This document shows, piece after piece, positions 1 through 5,654 of a stretch of 8,116 nt of DNA. The translations under genes and the position numbers were made by a program. This DNA comes from Promethearchaeota archaeon (lineage in GTDB: Archaea; Asgardarchaeota; Lokiarchaeia; Sigynarchaeales; SOKP01). The notes under the pieces were generated by a model. That model was not told the DNA's origin and made no database searches. It saw nothing but the letters and a program-made list of their open reading frames with translations. Position 1 is the first letter of the stretch. Each line of letters starts with the position of its first letter. The stretch is from contig JAEOTJ010000231.1 in NCBI GenBank assembly GCA_016839905.1, forward strand, positions 1-8,116. The letters run 5' to 3'.

Positions 1-313
1 TATCAAAGAAACGATCAGGAACAAAATATTGATGGATTTCATCTGATATGGCGAAAATTGTAGTAAAAATTATCAAGAATTTCACATCTACTTTTTCATT
101 AAATCCAAAGGCTACAAAAAAAGCAAAAGCAGCAAACTCAATAAGATGTAATATTGTATTAATATCAAGATCTATCGGAAGTCCTTTTGGGGGCGGAGGG
201 GGGAGTGGTTTGCTTAATGAAGAAAAATAGATTATTATTCCTGTAATAAGAAAAGCTGGAATAATTCTTAAATAATCAGATTTTGTCCATTTCTGCTCAA
301 TTTCCGTCATCAT
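1..313 (-). CDS. VanZ-like family membrane protein, partial (C-terminus beyond window)
   Basis: This is an open minus-strand frame starting at 313 (a second ATG follows at 310) and still open at base 1, giving 104 residues. The order is a short polar N-terminus, a first membrane helix (about residues 16-30, IIPAFLITGIIIYFSS), a Pro-rich loop with five consecutive prolines, then a second helix containing HLIEFAAFAFF, a short cytosolic turn and a third helix ending in SDEIHQYFVPDR. The H-x-x-E-F and S-D-E-I-H-Q-x-F-V-P-x-R signatures are the hallmark of the VanZ-like family. VanZ itself gives low-level teicoplanin resistance in enterococci; the role of archaeal members is unknown. It starts 8 nt after the stop of the DUF6125-like gene, so the two are probably co-transcribed. 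No Shine-Dalgarno is visible. The family call is firm, the function is not. Confidence 0.85.
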   Translation of the reverse strand, partial: MMTEIEQKWTKSDYLRIIPAFLITGIIIYFSSLSKPLPPPPPKGLPIDLDINTILHLIEFAAFAFFVAFGFNEKVDVKFLIIFTTIFAISDEIHQYFVPDRFFD

Positions 314-321
314 TCTATTTG

Positions 322-834
322 TTATTCGATTTTAAAATGAAAATCGCAGATGTCATCTCCTAAGCCTAGGATTTTTTCTCTATCTATAGTAATTTTTGGA
401 TTAAAATCTTTGATTATATCCTCATAGAAGGGGATACACATATTTTTACAAATTAGGGCGATTTTATCAGTACGCTCTGGATTTCTTTCCATTACGGCTT
501 TATAGGGGCATTCAAAAATATAGACAATTGCTTTTTTTTCCTCATTTTTTAATACACCATAATCCCAACCTTCTACACTCCAACGAAAGGTTAGAATATC
601 TATTAAATCTCTTAAAGTATTTGTTTCCAATTTCAAGTATTTGCGAATCCTCCGAAAAACAATTCTTAATAATTTCTTCCATACTGCCAAATCAATCTTA
701 AGGGCAACTTCCCAGCTTGTTTCAGCCTCCAATTCAATCATCCAAAGACCATCTAAAGTGAAGAAATTCTTTTCAAAATAAAACAATCGATCAGCCTTGC
801 TAACAATCCTATAACCTTTCTTATGTTCCTTCAT
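322..834 (-). CDS. DUF6125 / ATC-hydrolase-like family protein
   Basis: A 170-residue soluble protein. The N-terminal half has the pattern LDGLWMIELEAETSWEVALKID, then a basic helix (FRRIRKYL) and a hydrophobic helix. The C-terminal half has FECPYKAVMER, ICKNMCIPFYE, DFNPKI and a terminal GDDICDFHFKI. The pattern of an LDGLW opening, a CP motif, a C-x3-C pair and a closing D-D-x-C-x-F-x-F resembles, from memory, DUF6125 proteins and the neighbouring L-2-amino-thiazoline-4-carboxylic acid hydrolase-like family. Cysteines in CPY, CKNMC and DDICDF could bind a metal or be catalytic; that is inference. The length is normal for the family. The first in-frame ATG is at 834 and no Shine-Dalgarno is present, which suggests a short leader or leaderless mRNA. 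It is the first gene of a likely two-gene unit with the VanZ-like gene. No biochemical role can be assigned from sequence. Confidence 0.75.
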   Translation of the reverse strand: MKEHKKGYRIVSKADRLFYFEKNFFTLDGLWMIELEAETSWEVALKIDLAVWKKLLRIVFRRIRKYLKLETNTLRDLIDILTFRWSVEGWDYGVLKNEEKKAIVYIFECPYKAVMERNPERTDKIALICKNMCIPFYEDIIKDFNPKITIDREKILGLGDDICDFHFKIE

Positions 835-860
835 TTTATTTTCTAAAACATTTTCATTAA

Positions 861-871
861 TATTTTATAAA
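861..871. promoter_or_regulatory. Shared TATA-like element of the divergent 834(-)/917(+) promoters
   Basis: The 82-bp space between the two divergent starts contains TATTTTATAAA, which reads as a TATA-like box on both strands. On the minus strand its centre lies about 32 bp from the ATG at 834, predicting a leader of only a few bases. On the plus strand it lies about 50 bp from the ATG at 917, predicting a leader of some 20-25 nt. A second weak AT-rich candidate for the plus gene is at 881-890. These are pattern-based calls only. Confidence 0.4.
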
Positions 872-916
872 GGTAATAACTATTATTTTAATAATAACAT
901 TTGGATTTAAAAAAAA

Positions 917-2068
917 ATGAGTGAAAATGGAAAAGATTTAATTGATAACGCTGAACTTAATGAAGAGATTGATGGTATTGATGATGTTCAGATGTTAAAA
1001 AATATGATTCTTTCAAAAAAACGAGAATTAACTCAAAAAGATAACGAAATTGAATCTTTAAAAATCAAAATCAATGAATTAATGGTTGAATTAGAAAGCA
1101 AAAGTAATACGACCCGTGAATTTGATAATAAAGAACTAATAATGAGTGCGGAAAAAGCCGTCAAAAGTTTAACGGAGGAAAATATCTGGTTATATGAAAA
1201 AATTAAAAATCTTGAACAAGGAAAGACGATATCTCATGAAGAGCCAACTGAAAGAGATATAAAAATACTTTCTTCAAGTAAAGAGAGCGAACCATTGATA
1301 AAAGTTGAAGAAGTTACTAGTGATAGTTCGATTTTGATTGAAACTCCCGTGAATGATAAAATTGTAGAAACTGAAGAAGATCCTGTATTTATTATTCCAT
1401 CTTTTGAAGTCATAAATGAGAAAAGTTCAGGTCAAATTTTTCGACTGAAAAAAGAGAAAAATGAAACAAAAATACCTCCCGTAAGTGTAGAAGATCCTAT
1501 TATTAAGAAAAAGCCTTTTAAAAAGGTTGAAAAAATATCTGATGATATTTCAAGAGGGATAAAAACACCTTTAAGTGAAAAGAGTGTAGAACTTGAAGAA
1601 GAGACTGAATTTGAAATTCCATCTCATGATACCATGAGTGAGCAAAGTTCAAGCCCAAACCAAACTTCTGGATTAATTAATGTACAAAGTGATGTAAAAG
1701 TACTCCCTGTAAATGCAAAGGAACTTATTAGTCAAAGGGAGGCATTAAAAAAGATTGAACAAGGGCCTAGTTTTAGTTCAAGTATAATTGAACAATCAAT
1801 AAATGAAAAGAGTGTAGCTCTTAAAAAGGAGTCTGATTTAAGAATTCCAAGCACATCCACAAACCAAACTAAAGGATTAGAAAATGAACAAACTGAGGTA
1901 TCAATTGATCAATCAGAAAGCCGTAGAAAATGTCCTCAGTGTGGAAATCAAAAAAAACAATCCATCCAAGAATTACTTGACAAAACAAACATTATTTTAG
2001 CATATCCAAGAATTTATGGCAAAAAATATAAATGCGGGCAATGTGGTAATGAATGGCGGAAAAATTAA
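917..2068 (+). CDS. Coiled-coil protein with three ~75-residue repeats and C-terminal C4 zinc ribbon
   Basis: The 383-residue product is acidic, highly charged and has no membrane segment. Residues about 22-100 form heptad-like coiled coil (for example the stretch around KDNEIESLKIKINELMVELE). Residues 127 to about 333 are three degenerate tandem repeats beginning LIKVEE, FKKVEK and LKKIEQ. The C-terminal 45 residues form a zinc ribbon: CPQC (C339, C342), a 30-residue loop with AYPRIYGKKYK, then CGQC (C373, C376) and GNEW. This ribbon has the C-x2-C...C-x2-C pattern of TFIIS/RpoM-type ribbons. A protein- or nucleic-acid-binding scaffold is plausible, but the function is unknown. The start is fixed by an in-frame TAA at 908-910, nine bases upstream of the ATG. 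No Shine-Dalgarno is visible. It ends convergent to the small RHH gene, 40 bp away. The middle is probably disordered, as suggested by its Ser, Glu, Lys and Pro content. Confidence 0.85.
   Translation: MSENGKDLIDNAELNEEIDGIDDVQMLKNMILSKKRELTQKDNEIESLKIKINELMVELESKSNTTREFDNKELIMSAEKAVKSLTEENIWLYEKIKNLEQGKTISHEEPTERDIKILSSSKESEPLIKVEEVTSDSSILIETPVNDKIVETEEDPVFIIPSFEVINEKSSGQIFRLKKEKNETKIPPVSVEDPIIKKKPFKKVEKISDDISRGIKTPLSEKSVELEEETEFEIPSHDTMSEQSSSPNQTSGLINVQSDVKVLPVNAKELISQREALKKIEQGPSFSSSIIEQSINEKSVALKKESDLRIPSTSTNQTKGLENEQTEVSIDQSESRRKCPQCGNQKKQSIQELLDKTNIILAYPRIYGKKYKCGQCGNEWRKN
1295..1915 (+). repeat. Three degenerate in-frame tandem repeats (~74-76 codons) in the zinc-ribbon protein
   Basis: Repeat 1 covers residues 127-200, repeat 2 residues 201-276, and repeat 3 residue 277 to about 333, where it runs into the zinc ribbon. 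Each unit opens with a L/F-x-K-V/I-E motif. About 20 residues later comes NDKIVETEED / SEKSVELEEE / NEKSVALKKE, then FIIPS / FEIPS / LRIPS. Units 2 and 3 also share NQTSGL / NQTKGL followed by a Gln-rich acidic run. The repeats are visible at the protein level, with little DNA identity left, so the duplication is old. Confidence 0.7.
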
Positions 2069-2086
2069 ATGAAGAAAATTGTAAAA

Positions 2087-2108
2087 TATAAAAAAGAAAA
2101 AAAAAAAA
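2087..2108 (-). terminator. T-run terminator of the RHH gene
   Basis: Read on the minus strand, the RHH stop codon is followed at once by a run of twelve T, a C and six more T. No stem-loop is visible. This fits the U-tract-dependent termination of archaeal RNA polymerase. The tract occupies most of the 40-bp convergent space with the zinc-ribbon gene. Confidence 0.55.
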
Positions 2109-2270
2109 TTATTCCCTACGGGCAAGAGTTTGAAGCTCTGCTTTTAATAAATCCCTTATCGCAACCCGAATTGCTTCCGAACGATTGGGATACATGTTCA
2201 TGTTAACTAGCTCTTCGATCCCAGAAAGATAAGCTTCTGGTAGATGACAAGTTATAAGTTTTATATCCAT
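2109..2270 (-). CDS. Small ribbon-helix-helix (CopG/Arc-type) DNA-binding regulator
   Basis: A complete 53-residue protein that short-ORF cut-offs would miss. It opens MDIKLITCHLPEAYLSGIEE: the beta strand KLITCHL, followed by L-P and helix A through EELVNMN. Then comes PNRSEAIRVAIRDLLKAEL, the turn and helix B. The P-x-R-S-E-A-I-R-x-A-I-R-D-L-L pattern is the classic RHH_1 signature of archaeal CopG-like regulators. Such proteins dimerise and contact operator DNA through paired N-terminal strands. With almost nothing beyond the RHH fold, it resembles the short CdrS-type archaeal regulators, but equating it with CdrS is not justified by sequence alone. Just before the ATG is AAAGGTGT, a Shine-Dalgarno-like AGGTG with unusually short spacing. 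No toxin partner is visible beside it, so it is probably a stand-alone regulator. Confidence 0.9.
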   Translation of the reverse strand: MDIKLITCHLPEAYLSGIEELVNMNMYPNRSEAIRVAIRDLLKAELQTLARRE

Positions 2271-2315
2271 ACACCTTTTTTTTGTTATTATTTTTTAGAA
2301 AGTTGTTTTAATTAA

Positions 2316-2327
2316 TAGTATAAAAAG
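2316..2327 (-). promoter_or_regulatory. Probable TATA box of the RHH gene
   Basis: On the minus strand this reads CTTTTTATACTA, centred about 52 bp before the ATG at 2270. A start site 25-27 bp downstream would give a leader of roughly 26 nt containing the AAAGGTG element. Pattern-based. Confidence 0.4.
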
Positions 2328-2584
2328 ACTATAGAGATAAATATCGATATATTATTAGGATATTATTAACAAATTCACATTAAATTTCTTTTAGAATACT
2401 TACATCCTTCTTTCCATTATGGAATTTTATATCAACCTAAAACTTTTTTTCTCTCATCCTTGCTCTTTTTTCTTTCTATTTTCTAATATTAATCATATGC
2501 AATCAAAAATAATAATAGTATTTATTTAAAAAATTCTAAAACTATCCTTTTTTGGCTCTATCTTAAAACTGTGACAAAAAAGAT

Positions 2585-2595
2585 AAATATAAATT
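2585..2595 (+). promoter_or_regulatory. Probable TATA box of the 2641 gene
   Basis: AAATATAAATT lies just after a purine-rich AAAAAAGAT that could serve as a BRE. Its centre is about 50 bp before the ATG at 2641, predicting transcription from near 2616 and a leader of about 25 nt that includes the GTGAT element at 2631-2635. Confidence 0.45.
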
Positions 2596-2630
2596 TTACT
2601 TCTATTTGTTAATAAAAAATTTTTTAAAAT

Positions 2631-2635
2631 GTGAT
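2631..2635 (+). promoter_or_regulatory. GTGAT Shine-Dalgarno of the 2641 gene
   Basis: GTGAT can pair with the AUCAC part of the conserved archaeal 16S 3' end (AUCACCUCC). It sits 5 nt before the ATG. The same element at the same 5-nt spacing precedes the 6544 gene. An in-frame TGA inside it (2632-2634) also fixes the start codon. Confidence 0.45.
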
Positions 2636-2640
2636 TTAAT

Positions 2641-4431
2641 ATGAATAAAAAAGGTAAAATATTAGCAATATTTTCAATAGGTTTCTTATTAATTTCAGCA
2701 ATTTTTGCTCAAACTATGGTTTTTACTTCACTAATCCCAATTACTAATAATACATCCGAAATTGAGGCTGAAACAACTCTAAAAACATCCGATGTGTCTG
2801 GTAGCTATGATTGGGGAGGTGCAGATACAATGGATATTAAAGCTGCTGGAATAAATACAAACACGACCCTTAACTGGCAAGGTTCTAATCCTTTTGACTT
2901 TGAGTCGGAAATGTCACCTGGAGGAACATCAGCTAAAACTATAATAAATAAAACCTTAGAAGTTGAGACTGTTCGAGACCAAGATGGAAATAGTATAGAA
3001 TATGCTAAATTAAGAAATAGCAACTTAAATATAAATGCAACAATAGGAAATGATACGAATACGGTAGCACCATTTTATGATTTGATTGTTGATACAAGCT
3101 CTTATAGTATTTCTGCATTTGCAGAAGAGGATCCTACAGGGTTTGATATTACGGACTTTGGATTGGTGGTAGATCCAATAGTAGGTACTGGATTGGTAAG
3201 TTTAGAATATGATGATGTAACTGGATTACATATGAATGCTATAGATTCAGTATTACAATATATCGACTGTTTAATTGATTTAGACTCCACGGGTGTTATT
3301 TTTACGGAAAATTCTGGTTCCGGGGGCGCTGGTCCATTCATAAGTTATTATTATATTAATTCTTCAGGTCTTTATAATAATACTAATATGGCTAAATTAG
3401 CTGATTGGGCTCTACAAGAGAGTTTTGTATTTGCTGCCGCAAATAATGGTAATCTTAGTTTTTATTTCCAAAACGATACACTCGTGATAAGTCGTGAATT
3501 TGATGGAAATGCTTATTACGAAATGACGATTAGTAAGACGTTTTTAGGTTTCTCGGTTAGTTTTCTTAGTTTTACACAGCATCAATATTCCTTCTATTGG
3601 CATGATGATATTTTTACTTATTACTATTACACTGGTTCTGGTGTTATTTTCTTCAACTATTATTTAGGGATCGAAACAACTGGATTAAAATATATCTTTT
3701 CATGTGAGAACTGGGAGATTGAAATAAAATTCTTCTTATCGTATTACATTATCGAATGGGCAGGGATTTCAATTGAAATCTGGACTTATCTAGCACAAGT
3801 ACAATGGATAATTCTGTTCTCTTTTAAGAGGTGGACTATTAAAATTGAAATTTGGTGCTATAATATTTTAACAAATTGGCCTTTTATTGATTATTTCGTG
3901 TGGATTAGATTTTTTTATCTGTCAATGTCATATATATATATATATTTTGTACCAACTGATAACTTACCTAATCTCTTGTCCATTAGTATCATTGAAGAAG
4001 TCTATACAGAGGATAATTTTGATATTACTTTTGAAGTTAAAGATTGTTGGGGTGCACTAGTAGATATTACATGGTTGTCTGATATTACTATTCTATGGGA
4101 TGGAACAGATGTTAGTAGCGACGTAGTAAGAGAGGGTACCGGAACTTATTCCATATCATTAACGGCAGAATTAGTTCCTCCGGGTAGTCCTGGAAAATGG
4201 CTAAATATAAGTGCTCAATATACAGGATATGCGCCTGGGAAATTAGGAGTTGCAATCGCTGTAGATCCGGATGCTGTACAAAAAGATGGAGACGCTACTG
4301 GCCTTCCCATCTTAACCAATTTAATTATAATCTTAACCATAATTTGTGCTCTCATCCTTGTTTGTGCTACAATAATATACTTTTTTTCCAAATTCTTAAT
4401 CAAAAAAAGGAAAGATGACCGCTATACATAA
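2641..4431 (+). CDS. Large exported, C-terminally membrane-anchored protein with aromatic-rich segment and Ig-like domain
   Basis: A 596-residue protein I do not recognise. Residues 1-4 are basic and 6-32 form a signal peptide or N-terminal helix. The ectodomain follows, with about eleven N-x-S/T sequons (for example N74, N103, N132, N137, N240, N271, N278, N522), which indicates an extracellular, probably glycosylated protein. Residues 301-437 are extremely rich in Trp, Tyr, Phe and Ile with few charges. Residues about 445-545 look like an all-beta Ig-like domain (strand-rich, with DITFEVKD and GTYSISLTAEL). Residues 558-583 are a strong transmembrane helix followed by the basic tail KKRKDD, giving an outside N-domain and inside C-terminus. 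The start is set by an in-frame TGA at 2632-2634. It has its own likely promoter and ends at a T-run, 169 bp before the ABC operon. It might be an S-layer-associated, lipid-binding or receptor protein; none of these is demonstrated. Confidence 0.85.
   Translation: MNKKGKILAIFSIGFLLISAIFAQTMVFTSLIPITNNTSEIEAETTLKTSDVSGSYDWGGADTMDIKAAGINTNTTLNWQGSNPFDFESEMSPGGTSAKTIINKTLEVETVRDQDGNSIEYAKLRNSNLNINATIGNDTNTVAPFYDLIVDTSSYSISAFAEEDPTGFDITDFGLVVDPIVGTGLVSLEYDDVTGLHMNAIDSVLQYIDCLIDLDSTGVIFTENSGSGGAGPFISYYYINSSGLYNNTNMAKLADWALQESFVFAAANNGNLSFYFQNDTLVISREFDGNAYYEMTISKTFLGFSVSFLSFTQHQYSFYWHDDIFTYYYYTGSGVIFFNYYLGIETTGLKYIFSCENWEIEIKFFLSYYIIEWAGISIEIWTYLAQVQWIILFSFKRWTIKIEIWCYNILTNWPFIDYFVWIRFFYLSMSYIYIYFVPTDNLPNLLSISIIEEVYTEDNFDITFEVKDCWGALVDITWLSDITILWDGTDVSSDVVREGTGTYSISLTAELVPPGSPGKWLNISAQYTGYAPGKLGVAIAVDPDAVQKDGDATGLPILTNLIIILTIICALILVCATIIYFFSKFLIKKRKDDRYT
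3712..3879 (+). repeat. Trp/Ile-rich 16-residue repeat units within the exported protein
   Basis: Residues 358-373 (WEIEIKFFLSYYIIEW), 374-389 (AGISIEIWTYLAQVQW) and 398-413 (WTIKIEIWCYNILTNW) look like related 16-residue units. All end in Trp and carry an I-x-I-E-I-like core; a 8-residue insert separates units two and three. The alternating polar/aromatic pattern suggests amphipathic beta strands lying on or entering the membrane. The repeat nature is judged by eye. Confidence 0.5.
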
Positions 4432-4445
4432 AATATAGTAATTAA

Positions 4446-4456
4446 ATTTTTTTTTA
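4446..4456 (+). terminator. T-run terminator after the 2641 gene
   Basis: A run of about ten T begins roughly 15 nt after the stop codon and is followed by further T-rich sequence (ATTATTTTG). No hairpin is seen. This is consistent with archaeal U-tract termination and separates the gene from the ABC operon. Confidence 0.5.
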
Positions 4457-4560
4457 TTATTTTGTCATAACAAACCTGAGGGATTTAAGGATATTTTTTA
4501 CCAAATTGGAAATAATGACTAAATTTTAATAATTAAAATATACTTTTCAATAATTAAAAA

Positions 4561-4588
4561 ATGGACTCCATATTATTAATATTATAAA
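4561..4588 (+). promoter_or_regulatory. Putative promoter region of the ABC operon with small inverted repeat
   Basis: ATGGA-C-TCCAT (4561-4571) is a perfect 5-bp-arm inverted repeat. It directly abuts an AT-rich TATTATTAATATTATAAA stretch (4571-4588) that could hold the TATA box. Its distance to the ATG at 4601 implies a leaderless or near-leaderless mRNA, in keeping with the absence of a Shine-Dalgarno there. The inverted repeat could be an operator, but arms this short can arise by chance. Confidence 0.35.
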
Positions 4589-4600
4589 CCTTATTTTAAG

Positions 4601-5647
4601 ATGATAATGTCTGACATAGTTATAAAATTGGAGAGTTTAAGTAGAAAATACGGTGATTTTACAGCAGTTGATAATATCGATATAGAAGTATTCAAGGGCG
4701 AAACTATTGGACTTGTTGGTCCGAATGGCGCAGGAAAAACCACTACCATCAAGATGATTGCAAAAGTACTCAAACCTTCCAAGGGTAAAATTCTTATAAA
4801 AAATAATGACGGAGATTTACAAGATCTTCATAAAAATTCAAAAAACTTGATTAAAATTGGATTTTTAATTGATATTCCCGCTTTTTACGATATGACCGCA
4901 TATCAATTATTAAAATATTTTGCTAAGCTTCAGAATTATCCTAATGCTAAAATAAATGAAAAAATTGACGAGTTATTAAAATTATTTAAATTATATGAAT
5001 GGAAATATGAAAAAGTGAAGACCTTTTCTAAAGGAATGAAACAAAAGTTAGGGATAATTCAAGCATTAATACATGAACCAGAGATAATTATTTTAGATGA
5101 ACCTCAAACTGGTTTGGACCCTAAAGCTCGTGTTGAAATAAGAAAGTTCATAAGAGAACTCCAGGATATGGGCAAAACAATTTTTGTAGCATCTCACATG
5201 TTATATGAAATTTCAGAAGTATGTGATAAAATCGCGTTGATAAATCGAGGGGCAATCGTAGCTTTTGATACGATTGAAAATTTAGAAGGATCTTTGGAAA
5301 TAAAAGAAATTAAGTGTCAAGTCTTAGATCCTATATCTCCAGAAAATCTTTCAACAATTATTAAAAAACTTAATGAAAAGCTTGCTCCTTACTTGGACAA
5401 GAATTTAGATCCCCAGATCTCTAAAATCCCGATAAAATATAATCCTCTTAAACAAAACTTTAAAATATATTATGAAGGAAGTCCAGAAATTAGAGGAAAA
5501 ATCTTAAAAATACTAGTAAGAGAATTTGAATCCGAATTTACCGTAATATCCTTTATGGAACCTAAAACTTCCTCATTAGAAAGGATTTATTCTCAGATGA
5601 TCACTGATGAACGAAGGGAAATTAAATTAAATGGTAAGCGGAGGTAA
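4601..5647 (+). CDS. ABC transporter ATP-binding protein, BcrA-like (ABC-2 type exporter)
   Basis: The 348-residue cytosolic ATPase should drive the adjacent permease. Visible motifs are Walker A GPNGAGKTT (residues 40-48), a Q-loop region IGFLIDIPAFYDMT (about 86-99), the signature FSKGMKQKL (142-150), Walker B IIILDEP with catalytic E167, the D-loop GLDP (171-174) and the switch H199 in VASHML. The I-D-x-P-A-F-Y form of the Q-loop region is typical of the BcrA/bacitracin-type branch, where Glu or Asp often replaces Gln. The signature replaces LSGGQ with SKGMK, as is common in ABC-2 ATPases. Residues about 230-348 are a C-terminal extension beyond the nucleotide-binding domain, making it longer than the roughly 300 usual for this branch. 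Translation could also begin at the in-frame ATG at 4607 (MSDIV). It is the first gene of a tight operon. The substrate is unknown. Confidence 0.95.
   Translation: MIMSDIVIKLESLSRKYGDFTAVDNIDIEVFKGETIGLVGPNGAGKTTTIKMIAKVLKPSKGKILIKNNDGDLQDLHKNSKNLIKIGFLIDIPAFYDMTAYQLLKYFAKLQNYPNAKINEKIDELLKLFKLYEWKYEKVKTFSKGMKQKLGIIQALIHEPEIIILDEPQTGLDPKARVEIRKFIRELQDMGKTIFVASHMLYEISEVCDKIALINRGAIVAFDTIENLEGSLEIKEIKCQVLDPISPENLSTIIKKLNEKLAPYLDKNLDPQISKIPIKYNPLKQNFKIYYEGSPEIRGKILKILVREFESEFTVISFMEPKTSSLERIYSQMITDERREIKLNGKRR
5640..5645 (+). promoter_or_regulatory. GGAGGT Shine-Dalgarno deciding the permease start
   Basis: A perfect GGAGGT lies 9 nt before the ATG at 5655 and overlaps the last codons and stop of the ATPase gene. 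It selects 5655 over the in-frame upstream ATG at 5631, which has no such site, and points to translational coupling of ATPase and permease. Confidence 0.8.
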
Positions 5648-5654
5648 ATGTGGA

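Larger units (their letters stand above)
2271..2640. other. 370-bp AT-rich intergenic region with promoters at both ends
   Basis: No convincing gene is present on either strand; the longest ATG frame (2419-2529, plus, 36 codons plus stop) has simple AT-rich composition. The left end holds the RHH promoter and the right end the promoter of the exported protein. Between them are a 10-bp palindrome ATATCGATAT (2341-2350), a TTCCAT-T-ATGGAA inverted repeat (2412-2424), and a pyrimidine-rich stretch (2441-2484). These are possible operator or spacer elements; nothing else stands out. Confidence 0.6.

Noticed and set aside
48..230. 60-residue plus-strand open frame
   Set aside because: It lies antisense to the VanZ-like gene, whose minus frame shows clear family motifs; its glycine run is only the complement of the polyproline codons.
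2441..2484. Pyrimidine-rich tract as a possible hairpin RNA or terminator
   Set aside because: There is no complementary arm nearby, and it is too far from any upstream plus-strand gene end to be its terminator with confidence.
2419..2529. 36-codon plus-strand frame in the large gap
   Set aside because: It consists mainly of Phe, Ile, Asn and Lys codons expected from AT- and pyrimidine-rich DNA, starts within an inverted repeat, and has no RBS.
2805..3341. Two minus-strand open frames (2805-3023 and 3102-3341)
   Set aside because: They are antisense to the 596-residue exported protein, with no recognisable domain and no promoter or RBS.
4197..4418. Overlapping plus and minus frames near the end of the exported protein gene
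   Set aside because: They are shadows of the C-terminal transmembrane coding region; the plus frame has an implausible Cys/Asn/Tyr-rich composition.
4591..4782. 63-residue minus-strand frame
   Set aside because: It is antisense to the ATPase Walker A region and shows no family features.
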